In this document: in pieces, positions 43,338 through 52,834 of the stretch
How the letters are laid out: every line of letters starts with the position of its first letter
Position numbering within the stretch: the stretch's first letter is position 1
Assembly (NCBI RefSeq): GCF_000482465.1
Contig: NZ_KI519423.1
Location: forward strand, 304,185 to 368,184
From: Runella limosa DSM 17973
GTDB lineage: Bacteria > Bacteroidota > Bacteroidia > Cytophagales > Spirosomataceae
Direction: 5' to 3'
Length of the DNA: 64,000 nucleotides
The notes under the pieces: model-generated
What the model saw: only the letters and a program-made list of their open reading frames with translations
Told to the model about the DNA's origin: nothing
The model's database searches: none
Program-made: the position numbers and the translations under genes

Positions 43338-44501
43338 ATGTACAAAATTATCCTTCTCATCGACTTTGCCGAAGAATACAGTAAAGGCTTACTTCAAGGA
43401 ATTTCGAAGTACTCCAAAGAGCATGGCCCGTGGATTTTCTGTCGAATGCCCCTGTTTCAGCGCGAAACGATTGGTATCGACGGGATTTTGGAATGGGCCC
43501 TCGAATGGGAAGCCGACGGCATCATTGGGCAGTTGTACAACGACCCCAAGATTTCTAAAATCGTGGAAGCGGGGATTCCTGTCATTGCCCAAGACTTCAA
43601 GGAACGTTTCAAAGAGATTCCCAACATCACGGGCGACCACTACGAAGCGGGGCACCTGGGAGCCGAATATTTTTTGCGCAAAGGCTTCAAACATTTTGCG
43701 TTTTACGGTTTCAAGGACATCGTTTGGTCGCGCGAGCGAGCCGAAGGTTTTGAAGCCCGCATCCAGAAAGCGGGCTACACCGTGCATTATTTTGAGCACG
43801 CCATGTCGCGGTCGAGTGAGCTCTGGTACTACAAACCTAGCCCCCTGAGCCAATGGCTCAATTCGCTCCCCAAACCCCTTGCCCTCATGGCTTGCGACGA
43901 CAACCAAGGGCAGCACATTACGGAAGCCTGCCGTTTGGCCAATATTCGTATCCCCGAAGAAGTGGCCGTACTGGGCGTCGATAATGACGAAATGATTTGT
44001 GAATTTTCGGATCCACCGCTTTCGAGCATTGCCCAAGACACCGAAAAAGGCGGCTACGATGCGGCCAAGTTGTTGCACCACATGATTGAACACGGCACGT
44101 CGGATTTCTACGACATTTACGTAAAACCAACGCAAGTAATCACGCGCCAATCCACCGATATTTATGCCACCAACGACAAGTACATTGCTTCGTCTTTGAA
44201 ATTTATTCACCAAAACATCGACAAAAACCTGCAAGTTGATGACGTGGTCAAACAAGTGCCGTTGTCGCGGCGGGCGTTGGAGCAACGTTTTCAGGACATT
44301 ACGGGCTACCCGATTTATAAGTATATTTTTAATTTACGTATTGAGAAATTTACCCAAAAATTGCTCGAAACTGACATGACGGTTTTTGAAATCGCGCTTG
44401 ACATGGGCCTCACCGACAGTAAAAATATTGCGCGACAATTTCGGCAAATCAAAGGCTGTACCCCCATCGAATACCGTAATAAGTATTTAGCAGGAAAATA
44501 G
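43338..44501 (+). CDS. XylR-type regulator (LacI-like sensor + AraC DNA-binding domain)
   Basis: 387 residues. The N-terminal periplasmic-binding-protein-like sensor runs from KIILLIDFAEEYSKGLLQGI to about residue 270 and includes ALMACDDNQGQHI and VAVLGVDNDEMICEFSDPPL. The C-terminal AraC domain has VDDVVKQVPLSRRALEQRF and EIALDMGLTDSKNIARQFR. It senses a sugar, presumably the one moved by the neighbouring permease, and probably controls both divergent operons. The ATG follows the permease stop with no gap. Confidence 0.93.
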   Translation: MYKIILLIDFAEEYSKGLLQGISKYSKEHGPWIFCRMPLFQRETIGIDGILEWALEWEADGIIGQLYNDPKISKIVEAGIPVIAQDFKERFKEIPNITGDHYEAGHLGAEYFLRKGFKHFAFYGFKDIVWSRERAEGFEARIQKAGYTVHYFEHAMSRSSELWYYKPSPLSQWLNSLPKPLALMACDDNQGQHITEACRLANIRIPEEVAVLGVDNDEMICEFSDPPLSSIAQDTEKGGYDAAKLLHHMIEHGTSDFYDIYVKPTQVITRQSTDIYATNDKYIASSLKFIHQNIDKNLQVDDVVKQVPLSRRALEQRFQDITGYPIYKYIFNLRIEKFTQKLLETDMTVFEIALDMGLTDSKNIARQFRQIKGCTPIEYRNKYLAGK

Positions 44502-44644
44502 TTAAACTTTAATTTGAACAAAAAAGCCTTTTTTGGCTCAAAAAAGGTCAAAATTTAAAGAAAAAAGGCATAAAGCGACATTAAAAATAGTGGGAGAATT
44601 AAGAAATCAAGGTATTTTTGCCCAAAATTATCTAACCCAGAAAT

Positions 44645-45490
44645 ATGAGATTTCTTACGCTACTGACCATACTTACATTCCTGATAAGTAACGCATTACA
44701 TGCACAATCTACCCCACCCAAAGACAGCACTGGCCATAAAGCGCAAGCCGACAAGCTCTTTTTAGCAGGCAAGTATCAACAAGCCAAAGAACTGTACGAA
44801 AAGGCGAAACAAGTAACTGGCAATGAAAACGATGACTACCTCATCATGCAACTCGAAAACTGCGACAAGTGCTTAGGTTTTTGGCGTTCGATTCAGGAGT
44901 TATCCAAAGATGCTGACGCCGCCAAAGTAACCATGACCATCTATGAAAAAATATTAGACATTAATCCCAAAGACAGCACCGTACAAGCCACGCTGATGAC
45001 CAACTATTGGACCCTTGCCAAACAACGCTACCAACAACTCGACTTCCAACGGGCAGGTGAACTCTTTCGTAAAGTGAGTGGCTACCCCCAATCGCCTTAT
45101 ACTGCCGAAGCGAGGGTATTGGCCGATAGCAGCGACATCTACGCCAAAAGCCTCAACGAAGGTTTTATCGCCCCCGACGTGGAAGTTCCTGCCGCCTACG
45201 CTTCTGGATTAAAAGGCATCAGCAATGTCATTGCCAACAACATGAAATATCCAGAAAAAGCCGCCAAAGAGAAAATCAGCGGGAAGGTATGGCTAGGCTT
45301 TATCATCAATGAAAAAGGGAAAGTAATTCCCGAATCGGTACGGGTCATCAAGGGCATCGGTGGTGGTTGCGACGAAGAAGCTGTTCGCCTTATCAAACTA
45401 ATGAACAACTGGAGTCCTGCCGTTAAATGGGGCAAGCCCGTTCGTTTCCAAAATACCTTTGGCATCACATTTTCACTGGGGAAAGAGTAA
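44645..45490 (+). CDS. TPR protein with C-terminal TonB domain
   Basis: 281 residues. A signal peptide (FLTLLTILTFLISNALHAQ) precedes TPR-like helices (KAQADKLFLAGKYQQAKELYEKAKQ) and a C-terminal TonB_C domain. The latter has GKVWLGFIINEKGKVIPESV and GGCDEEAVRLIKLMNNWSPA. Without a TM anchor it is probably a periplasmic TonB-like protein rather than the energy transducer. A partner receptor is not visible. The propeller gene starts 32 bp later. Confidence 0.8.
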   Translation: MRFLTLLTILTFLISNALHAQSTPPKDSTGHKAQADKLFLAGKYQQAKELYEKAKQVTGNENDDYLIMQLENCDKCLGFWRSIQELSKDADAAKVTMTIYEKILDINPKDSTVQATLMTNYWTLAKQRYQQLDFQRAGELFRKVSGYPQSPYTAEARVLADSSDIYAKSLNEGFIAPDVEVPAAYASGLKGISNVIANNMKYPEKAAKEKISGKVWLGFIINEKGKVIPESVRVIKGIGGGCDEEAVRLIKLMNNWSPAVKWGKPVRFQNTFGITFSLGKE

Positions 45491-45522
45491 ATTTCCCCTC
45501 CCTTCCATTTCTATTTCCCACT

Positions 45523-47028
45523 ATGAAAAAACTCCTTTTCCTCGCCCTTTCTTACTGTTATTTACATCAAAGTTTCGCCCAATTTCCCTCCGAAATCGTG
45601 GATTTTAAAGCTTACCCTCAAAATCCCGTTTTTGAAGGAACAGGCAAAAAAACGTGGGACGAAAAAATTCGCGAACGGGGGTATATCCTGCGCGAAGGAA
45701 ATACCTACCACCTTTGGTACACGGGCTACAAAAACGAGCCCAAATCCACCAAATTTCTCGGCTATGCCTCTTCTTCCGACGGGATTCACTGGAAACGCCA
45801 CCCTCAAAACCCTATTTATAGGTTGGATTGGGTAGAAGATATGTCGGTGGTGAAAGTTAATGGTGTTTATTACATGTTTGCCGAAGGCCGCGACGACGTC
45901 GCTCACTTGTTGACATCCACCGACCGCATTCACTGGAAAGAAAAAGGTAATTTGGACATTCGCCAAACCAACGGAGCGCCCATCAGCAAAGGGGCTTACG
46001 GGACGCCTGCAATCTGGTACGAAAACAAAACTTGGTACCTCTTTTACGAGCGGGCTGACTTGGGAATTTGGCTCGCAACCTCCAGCGATTTGAAGGTTTG
46101 GAAAAACGTGCAAGATGAGCCTGTGATTGCTTTAGGGCCTGATGGGTACGACAAATTTGCGGTAGCAATGAACCAAATCATCAAATACCAAGGAAAATAT
46201 TATGGCTATTACCACGCATCGGCCTTTAAAGATTGGCGCGAATGGAGCACCAACGTGGCCGTCTCTAATGACCTCATTCACTGGATAAAATACGACCAAA
46301 ACCCTATTCTCGGAAGCGACAAATCGAGCGGGATGGTGGTAAACGATGGTAAACAATTCCGTCTATATACCATGCACCCTTCGGTACAATTACACACCCC
46401 AAGCCCGTGGGAAATGCTGTTTGACGGTACCTCTACCAGTAAATGGACTTCGTCCAAAAGTGATCAGTTTCCCAAAGAAGGTTGGGGTATCGAAAACAAT
46501 GAATTGGTGGTCAACAAAGGCCGAGGGGAAAGCAAGGCCGTAGTGCGGGGCGGCGACATCATTACCAAGAAAACGTACACGCAGTTTGATTTAGAATTTG
46601 AATTTAAACTCGCCCCAAGTGCGAATACGGGTCTCAAATATTTTGTCAAAAAATACCCCAATGGCGCTATGCTAGGCCCAGAATATCAGCTCATTGACGA
46701 TTTAGGGAACAAGGACATTGCCAAAGATACTAATGATAAACGTCGTACGGCGAGTTTGTATGAATTGATTGAGCCTAATTCGCGCCAGCAAAAACCGATT
46801 GGTGAGTGGAACCGTGGACGGATTCGAGTAGAGGGCAAACGCGTAACGCACTGGCTCAACGGCGTAAAAGTGGTGGAATATACCATTGGAAGCCCTGAAT
46901 TTAAGGAAGCTAAGGCGGCTAGCAAGTTTAAGGAAGTGGAGGATTTTGGAATGCCTGGCGGGCATATTCTCCTTCAAGACCACGGTGACGAAGCGGCTTT
47001 CCGTGCGATTCGGATTCGGGAGTTGTAA
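45523..47028 (+). CDS. Fusion: five-bladed propeller (GH43/GH32-like) + DUF1080 domain
   Basis: 501 residues from the ATG at 45,523, with a signal peptide (LLFLALSYCYLHQSFAQ). The first 300 residues are repeated blades with YHLWYTGYKN, YYMFAEGRDD, WYLFYERADLG and YYGYYHASAF, as in GH43/GH32/GH130-like propellers. The C-terminal domain has the DUF1080 (3-keto-disaccharide hydrolase) motifs WEMLFDGTSTSKWTS, NTGLKYFVKKY and GHILLQDHGDEAAFRAIRI. DUF1080 proteins cleave 3-keto-glycosides. The fusion suggests joint recognition and cleavage. It is followed by an inverted repeat at 47,050. Confidence 0.85.
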   Translation: MKKLLFLALSYCYLHQSFAQFPSEIVDFKAYPQNPVFEGTGKKTWDEKIRERGYILREGNTYHLWYTGYKNEPKSTKFLGYASSSDGIHWKRHPQNPIYRLDWVEDMSVVKVNGVYYMFAEGRDDVAHLLTSTDRIHWKEKGNLDIRQTNGAPISKGAYGTPAIWYENKTWYLFYERADLGIWLATSSDLKVWKNVQDEPVIALGPDGYDKFAVAMNQIIKYQGKYYGYYHASAFKDWREWSTNVAVSNDLIHWIKYDQNPILGSDKSSGMVVNDGKQFRLYTMHPSVQLHTPSPWEMLFDGTSTSKWTSSKSDQFPKEGWGIENNELVVNKGRGESKAVVRGGDIITKKTYTQFDLEFEFKLAPSANTGLKYFVKKYPNGAMLGPEYQLIDDLGNKDIAKDTNDKRRTASLYELIEPNSRQQKPIGEWNRGRIRVEGKRVTHWLNGVKVVEYTIGSPEFKEAKAASKFKEVEDFGMPGGHILLQDHGDEAAFRAIRIREL

Positions 47029-47049
47029 TTGTTTGTGCCATTCATTTTA

Positions 47050-47140
47050 AAACACATAGATCACATAAGAATATACACATAAGAAAACATAAGTTATGGC
47101 TATGTATCTACTGTGAAAATTCTAAGTGTTCTATGTGTTT
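47050..47140. repeat. Short inverted-repeat element
   Basis: A 91-bp element with 10-bp perfect terminal inverted repeats (AAACACATAG and CTATGTGTTT) and AT-rich ACATAAG-type interior repeats. It is MITE- or hairpin-like, in the gap between convergent genes. Confidence 0.6.
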
Positions 47141-47162
47141 ATCCGATTTTCTAGCTCATAAA

Positions 47163-49490
47163 CTACTGCTTCAACAACCAAACATCCGAGATTTTGGATT
47201 GTTTCCGCCAGTTCAAATGTGACTCCTCGGGTTCATCAAACGTAACGTGCAATTTACCGTCTTGGGTCAACGTCAAGGGCACAATCCATTCTTTAACGCC
47301 ATTGGGTTCACGGCTGTACGTAATCGGCTCCAAACGACGCCCATCCACGCGCAACAACGCTTCTCCTGACCCAACCACCCGAACAATATAACGCGCATCC
47401 ATTTGGAGGTTATCGTACTCTAAATCAGGACATTTCTGAAACAACTGCGCCGACAAACGAGTCCGACTGAAACCATCTTCCCACCATGCTACGTCGGTTG
47501 CATCTTCGGAAACGGTCTTCACGCGGGGACCTTTCGCTACGCTCGACACGTCGTCGTAAAAACTTCCTTGACCTGGGTTTTCCCACGTGGCTATGTCTTT
47601 CAATCTTGCTTTTTTGGCTTCCTCCGAAGGTAAAGCTGACACTTTTTTAAACTCATCGGCCAACCACCAACGGTTATTGAGCGGATAGTCCACAAAATCG
47701 AGCACACAACCACGCTCATAGCCTTTGGCATTGTGTTTCTTGACGCTCGTTTGCAAACCAATTGATGTGAATAAATCGGCACACAATTGCTCTATTTTCT
47801 GACGTAACTCAGGCGCACAATTTTGTTGGTCAGCCCGATTTACTAGCGCCAACGCCTCGTTCATGGCTTTTTCAGTGCCTAGCTCTGTTGCCTGAGAAAG
47901 CACTCCATTCGCCTGTTTTTCAAGCGATTGCTCATACACCAATCGACGGCGGGTGTAGGTATCGTAATTGGCACGTAGCAAAAGCATCTGCCAACGCCAA
48001 TTGTTTTTCAAGGCAGGGTTAGCCGTTTCCAGCCCTTTCCAGAAAGTAAACGTAGCCTCTACCCCGCCATTTTGAACCAACGGGCCTTTCCAGTTATTTT
48101 CGAGGGCCGCAATCCCGTCAGCAGCGCTTTCGGCGGCGGTTTTTCCAAAAAAGAAGCGGGTATAATCCGTCATAATTTCACGTACATCCATCGTGGGATT
48201 CCATCCTCTCATGCTCCATACCACCTTGTTGACGTCGTCGTGACAGCCATCCGAATACGACACAAAGCCGTCGGTAAAAGGAGCGTACGTTTGGTGGATT
48301 TCGGAGAACGCGTAAGGTCGCGGATTGGACGCTTCGCGACCGAGGGTCAGCGCGTAGGCTTGGTCCCAACCGCGCACAGGAAACTCACAGCGAACATTGT
48401 GCGTGATGTCGGGGTACTGGCGGTGTTGGTATTTTTTTGGCAAACGAAAACGCGTTTCAGCCATTGGCGGACTTCCTGGCCCCGACACCACGCCTTGCAG
48501 CCAATCGGGACTATTTTCGGCCAAATAGCGGTAAAAATAATCAGTTTGCTCCACGCTAAAACCCTGTAATGACACCCACACTTTCGCTTTGGGGTGGTAC
48601 TTCGTCAGTAATTGGTGTAAGTCTTTCAAAAAAGGCAAAACCAATTTTGGGTGATTGTCACCTGGGTCGCCACCTGGCACAAAAATATGGTCGAGGCGAG
48701 GACATTTTTTATAAAACTCTTCGTGCAATCGCAATTCGGCCGCACGCTTGTCGGCATCGGTCAGCTCAAATGTCACGGGCGTCCATACCCAGTAATCGAG
48801 GTCATATTGTTGGCATAACTCCCCCATTTTTACCCGCATCTCCGACGCAGGAATTTTAAAATGGGGATTGGGTTTTTCATCTTCGTGAAACGGAATTCCT
48901 TCCACGGCGTTGGTGCCAAAAATCGCTAATTCTCTGAAATGTTGATCAAACTGCCCCACCGTCCACGCGTCGTACGAATTGGCGGTATGGCGATAGCCGA
49001 GTTGGTGTCCGCGAATCGGATAAACGGGTGCCGTCGCTACGTCGGTATTAAGTGCGAGCAACGCATTCCCCGCCGACATCTCCAAATGGCGCAGCACCCA
49101 GCCCGTTCCAAATAATACCCCACGGGCATCGGCGCCAATAATCCACACCACGTTTCCGTCGGCCACCACCCGAAAACCTTCCGCCCGAGTCTCAGCCGCA
49201 TCGCCTGCTTTTCGGGCAGGCAGCGCTTTTCCGAACAGTTCACGATCGCTCGACAGCGCCATTGCCACCGTTACTCCCGTTTTGGGCCAAGCCGCAGCGG
49301 GTTTGAGCAGCAACTGCGTCCGTTTGTTTATTTCTTCCGTGAGAACTTTAGGCGCCGTCTCACGCATAGGCACTGGCACTGACGGCGACACCAAAATTGT
49401 GGCATTTTTGAGGGATAACGATTGGGCATAGGTCGAAAACATTCCACCCAGCACCGCTATCAAAAGCAGAAAAGTACGTTGTTTAAACAT
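47163..49490 (-). CDS. Large secreted glycosidase-like protein (paralog 2)
   Basis: 775 residues with a signal peptide (FLLLIAVLGGMFSTYAQS). The same domain order as paralog 1: N-terminal GH20b-like domain ending IGADARGVLFGTGWVLRHL, then a barrel with VYPIRGHQLGYRHTANSYDAW, VPGGDPGDNHPKLVL, AKVWVSLQG and YSDGCHDDVNKVVW, and a C-terminal beta domain. VPGGDPGD and YS[DE]G.-DDVNK are kept in both paralogs and are good catalytic-site candidates. The family is not known to me. A DegT aminotransferase gene lies upstream on the same strand, 25 bp away. Confidence 0.65.
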   Translation of the reverse strand: MFKQRTFLLLIAVLGGMFSTYAQSLSLKNATILVSPSVPVPMRETAPKVLTEEINKRTQLLLKPAAAWPKTGVTVAMALSSDRELFGKALPARKAGDAAETRAEGFRVVADGNVVWIIGADARGVLFGTGWVLRHLEMSAGNALLALNTDVATAPVYPIRGHQLGYRHTANSYDAWTVGQFDQHFRELAIFGTNAVEGIPFHEDEKPNPHFKIPASEMRVKMGELCQQYDLDYWVWTPVTFELTDADKRAAELRLHEEFYKKCPRLDHIFVPGGDPGDNHPKLVLPFLKDLHQLLTKYHPKAKVWVSLQGFSVEQTDYFYRYLAENSPDWLQGVVSGPGSPPMAETRFRLPKKYQHRQYPDITHNVRCEFPVRGWDQAYALTLGREASNPRPYAFSEIHQTYAPFTDGFVSYSDGCHDDVNKVVWSMRGWNPTMDVREIMTDYTRFFFGKTAAESAADGIAALENNWKGPLVQNGGVEATFTFWKGLETANPALKNNWRWQMLLLRANYDTYTRRRLVYEQSLEKQANGVLSQATELGTEKAMNEALALVNRADQQNCAPELRQKIEQLCADLFTSIGLQTSVKKHNAKGYERGCVLDFVDYPLNNRWWLADEFKKVSALPSEEAKKARLKDIATWENPGQGSFYDDVSSVAKGPRVKTVSEDATDVAWWEDGFSRTRLSAQLFQKCPDLEYDNLQMDARYIVRVVGSGEALLRVDGRRLEPITYSREPNGVKEWIVPLTLTQDGKLHVTFDEPEESHLNWRKQSKISDVWLLKQ

Positions 49491-49515
49491 GAGTTGAGAA
49501 ATGGTTGGTGAATGG

Positions 49516-50733
49516 TTATGCTTCGCGTTTTACTTTCAGAATCGCTTCGGCAAACGACTCCATGTCTTCCTTTGTTCCTAACATTCCGTGTTGCAAAATC
49601 CACACCCCTTCATCGCTACACGCGTGTTCGGCCACGGGGCAATGTACTTGGCTGTAATCCACGTAGTCGGGGATGGCATAACACATAAAGTTTTTGTTTT
49701 GGAACAACGGTTGCTTGTACAACGGATGCGGGTATCCTCTAAAACAAGGGACACCCTCAGCCGCCAAACGCTCCACAAATTCCACTTTCGACAACCCATT
49801 AAAATACGTTTTGTCGTACTTGATGATGTACAAATGGTAACAGTGACGGGTTTCGCCAAAACCTCTTTTCAAAGGAGTAATGCCTTCAACATTTTCCAGT
49901 AATTGATTCAAATACAACCCATTGGCATCGCGCACGAGGGTTTGTTGTTCCAAACGCTTCAATTGCGCCGACAACAACACCGCTTGCATTTGGGTAATGC
50001 GGTAGTTACAGCCTGGGTTATAATGATCGTACCACTGCCCGCCCTCAATGCGACCGACGTTGCGCAAGGAGTGCATCATGGCGTACAGTTCGTCGTCGTC
50101 GGTGACAACGATGCCACCTTCACCCGCCGTTAGGTTTTTGGAAGACTGAAAACTGAAGCTCCCTACGTCCCCAATTGCCCCTAGTTTTTTGCCTTTATAC
50201 TCGGCACCGTGGGCGTGCGCGGCGTCTTCGATAACGCGCAGGTTGTGGCGTTTCGCAATGTCCATAATCGCCTCCATGTCGCAAGCTTGCCCGCCAAAAT
50301 GTACGGGAATAATCACTTTGGTGCGAGGCGTGATGGCAGCTTCGATGGCAGCGGGGCTAATGTTATACGTTTCGGGGTCAATATCAACAAAAACAGGCAC
50401 ACAGTTGGCCTCAATCACCGTCGATGCCGTTGCAATAAACGTATAAGGAGGAACGATAACCTCATCACCAGGCTTCACACCACAAGCAATCAGGGCCAAT
50501 CGCAGCGACACCGAGCCATTGACACAGCTAATGGCGTATTTACTACCGCAATAAGCCGCAAACTCTTTTTCAAACTCCTCTACCGAATCACCGCAATCAG
50601 GGTTACCCCATTTGCCACTACGGACTACTTCAGCGACGGCTTCTACTTCTGTTTCGTCAAAAATCGGCCACGCAAAACTCTTTTTGACAGTCTTTTCTGT
50701 TATTTCCACGGGTGGGAGGTTTTTAATGTTCAT
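49516..50733 (-). CDS. DegT/DnrJ/EryC1/StrS-family aminotransferase
   Basis: 405 residues. The PLP-binding pattern is VIEDAAHAHGAEYKGKK with the internal-aldimine lysine in FQSSKNLTAGEGG, plus NYRITQMQAVLL. It transfers an amino group to a keto-sugar or sugar-like cyclitol, or acts as a PLP-dependent enzyme on other keto compounds. It lies just upstream of glycosidase-like paralog 2, so it probably works on a released keto sugar. No nucleotide-sugar genes are adjacent, so a biosynthetic role is uncertain. Confidence 0.88.
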   Translation of the reverse strand: MNIKNLPPVEITEKTVKKSFAWPIFDETEVEAVAEVVRSGKWGNPDCGDSVEEFEKEFAAYCGSKYAISCVNGSVSLRLALIACGVKPGDEVIVPPYTFIATASTVIEANCVPVFVDIDPETYNISPAAIEAAITPRTKVIIPVHFGGQACDMEAIMDIAKRHNLRVIEDAAHAHGAEYKGKKLGAIGDVGSFSFQSSKNLTAGEGGIVVTDDDELYAMMHSLRNVGRIEGGQWYDHYNPGCNYRITQMQAVLLSAQLKRLEQQTLVRDANGLYLNQLLENVEGITPLKRGFGETRHCYHLYIIKYDKTYFNGLSKVEFVERLAAEGVPCFRGYPHPLYKQPLFQNKNFMCYAIPDYVDYSQVHCPVAEHACSDEGVWILQHGMLGTKEDMESFAEAILKVKREA

Positions 50734-50849
50734 CGGATAATTACAATACTGACTAGCTAGTTTTTTAGACTACTCAAATAGCCTTTTTCAAGGCCAAAAA
50801 GGTATATCTAAAAACGATACTAAACCCTGATAAACACCTTTCTTATCCA

Positions 50850-52157
50850 ATGAAAAACAAACAACTTTACTTCCCCATGCTCCTCGTGGCGATGTCGCTC
50901 GGAACCGCTTGGGCCATTCGTGGCCAATTCGGACACGAGTACGGGGCTGCTTGGGCGGGGGCAGTGGGCACCCTTAGCATTCTATTTGTTGCGCGACGCA
51001 CCGACTGGTACGCCAAACTCTTTGCTGCTACCCTCGCGGGGGCCATCGGCTGGGGCTTGGGCGGAATTGCCAGCTACGGAATCCTTGTTGGCTACGGTCG
51101 CGGCGACGATTTTGTCAATGTTTACTACGGCCTTCTTATGTTGTTTGTCGTGGGTGGCCTATACGGCTACGTGGGCGGTGGATTATTTGGATTAGCCCTC
51201 ACTGACAGCCCCCAAAATCCCGTCAAGTGGCACGAAGTGATTGTCGAGATGGTCGTGGGAGCGGCCGTTGCCTATTTTTTCCTCATTGAAGAATTTGAAT
51301 GGTACATGACCCCTCCCCGCTCCGAAATGTGGGCGGCTGTATTTGGGGCGGCAGCAGCCCTGACGTGGTACCTCGTCCGCAACAACTACACCTCTGCCCT
51401 GCGCGTAGCGGCATTTTCGGGACTTGGCGGGGGCTTTGGGTTTGCGTTTGGCAATTTCTTACAAGTGTTGGGCGGCCTTACGGAGATTAAGTTCAATTTC
51501 TGGAACGTGATGGAATATTCGTTGGGCTTTTTTGGGGGATTAGGCATGGCCTACGGCACGTTTACCTCGGATTGGGAACGCACCGCCGACACCCAACCCA
51601 AGTCCAAAACTTGGTTTCCGTTGCTGATGTCCATGCTCTTTATTCCTTACGTGGTATGGGAACAATCGTTTTCGGTCGAGCGCCTGCAAGGCATCTTTAG
51701 CAAACTCGAATTTGCGCCCGAAAGCGACATTTACCGTACGGTGCAGTTGGTGGCGTTGGCGTTTGTTTTATTGATGGCTGCGCTGTGGTGGGTGCGCTAT
51801 TACCTTACCAAAACCAATCCTCTCTCCTACTCCGCTTCCGAAGTGTATGCCTTGTTTTTGGGACATTGGGGGCTGTATGTGGTATATAGCCTGCTGGTAA
51901 CGGGGGCATTTTTGAGTACGTACCGCATCGAACAGTACCTCTATATCGTCAATTGGGTGATTGTGGCGGTGCTGATTCGTAAAGCCGAGGTCAATTTTAC
52001 ACCGCGTACCATCGACCTATCGAAATGGGGCAAAAACTTTGTGCTCGTTATTGCAAGCATTGCGCTCCTAACGCTCATTTTGATTAGTTCACACGGAGAG
52101 CTCAAAAATAGCCATAAGCGTTTTGGCGCTCCGCCACCTGTGGAGGAGAAGAAATAA
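50850..52157 (+). CDS. Polytopic membrane protein of unknown function
   Basis: 435 residues and about 12 hydrophobic segments. The N-terminus AWAIRGQFGHEYGAAWAGA and a GFGFAFGNFLQVLGGL segment are rich in glycine and look like family signatures, but I do not recognise the family. The end is DLSKWGKNFVLVIASIALLT followed by a charged tail. A 34-codon duplicate of this 3' end lies at 54,725. It is divergent from the DegT gene and followed by a terminator. Confidence 0.75.
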   Translation: MKNKQLYFPMLLVAMSLGTAWAIRGQFGHEYGAAWAGAVGTLSILFVARRTDWYAKLFAATLAGAIGWGLGGIASYGILVGYGRGDDFVNVYYGLLMLFVVGGLYGYVGGGLFGLALTDSPQNPVKWHEVIVEMVVGAAVAYFFLIEEFEWYMTPPRSEMWAAVFGAAAALTWYLVRNNYTSALRVAAFSGLGGGFGFAFGNFLQVLGGLTEIKFNFWNVMEYSLGFFGGLGMAYGTFTSDWERTADTQPKSKTWFPLLMSMLFIPYVVWEQSFSVERLQGIFSKLEFAPESDIYRTVQLVALAFVLLMAALWWVRYYLTKTNPLSYSASEVYALFLGHWGLYVVYSLLVTGAFLSTYRIEQYLYIVNWVIVAVLIRKAEVNFTPRTIDLSKWGKNFVLVIASIALLTLILISSHGELKNSHKRFGAPPPVEEKK

Positions 52158-52169
52158 AGTTTTTTTTGC

Positions 52170-52200
52170 AAAAAAGCGTTGGGCAACCGACGCTTTTTTT
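52170..52200 (+). terminator. Intrinsic terminator after the membrane protein gene
   Basis: AAAAAAGCGT pairs with ACGCTTTTTT around a 10-nt loop, then a T-run. Confidence 0.8.
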
Positions 52201-52246
52201 GTTTTATTAGTAATTGGGTGGAATGCTCGGGATGTTAGGGTTATTT

Positions 52247-52254
52247 TATCTTTG
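52247..52254 (+). promoter_or_regulatory. Candidate -7 box upstream of the small lipoprotein gene
   Basis: TATCTTTG, a perfect TAnnTTTG match 190 bp before the ATG at 52,440. No convincing -33 partner at the right distance. Confidence 0.25.
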
Positions 52255-52439
52255 CCTAATACAACGTCAAAACAAGGACAGTTTGACCGAGTTTACAAGA
52301 CAACTGCCCCCCAAACTGGTGCTGTAACATGGAACGTTGTGGAGTGTAAAGGAGGGGCATCTGAATTGGGCTCTCGCCAAGGATATCAGCAGTGTTTGAG
52401 TTATTAGTCAAGGGGAATGGAAAAATAAACTAAGCGCGT

Positions 52440-52832
52440 ATGAAATGGATTATTGTCACCTTACTAACGGCATTCCTATCGGGTTGCTTTGTTTTTGGAT
52501 ACACCCGTCAAATGAAAATCACTCTTACCAATGAAAGCGGATTGGAAATAGAAAAAGTCGTTATCAAGTTTTTCAATTATGAATTCCCTGCTTACCGTGG
52601 AGATTCTATCGTTATAAAAAATCTCCAAAATCAGAAAGTAATGAATGTCTTGTATAATTTAGAGCAAGTAGAAGGTTTTTCTGATTTGAGTTGCAAAGTG
52701 GTTGTAAAATTTAAAGAAATACAGGCTCCAGTACTTGAACGCTCTCTCTTTACGGTTGACTTACGGCGAATCAATGCAAAAACTCCCATTATGGTAACTA
52801 TAAAAAGTGACACGCTCCTTAGAAATTATTGA
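52440..52832 (+). CDS. Small AT-rich lipoprotein
   Basis: 130 residues with a lipoprotein signal (MKWIIVTLLTAFLSGC). The mature protein is beta-rich (TLTNESGLEIEKVVIKFFNYEF) with no recognised family. Base composition is AT-rich relative to neighbours. The next gene starts 3 bp after its stop, so they form a pair in the insert bounded by the membrane-protein gene and its 3' remnant. Confidence 0.65.
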   Translation: MKWIIVTLLTAFLSGCFVFGYTRQMKITLTNESGLEIEKVVIKFFNYEFPAYRGDSIVIKNLQNQKVMNVLYNLEQVEGFSDLSCKVVVKFKEIQAPVLERSLFTVDLRRINAKTPIMVTIKSDTLLRNY

Positions 52833-52834
52833 TT

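Noticed and set aside
43389..44285. Long minus-strand frame opposite the XylR-type regulator
   Set aside because: It is the antisense shadow of a well-supported gene; composition (many Arg, Val, Phe, Gly) is typical of such shadows.
52123..52407. Reading frame of 94 residues downstream of the membrane protein gene
   Set aside because: It overlaps the terminator and the 3' end of the membrane protein gene in another frame and has no domain or start context.
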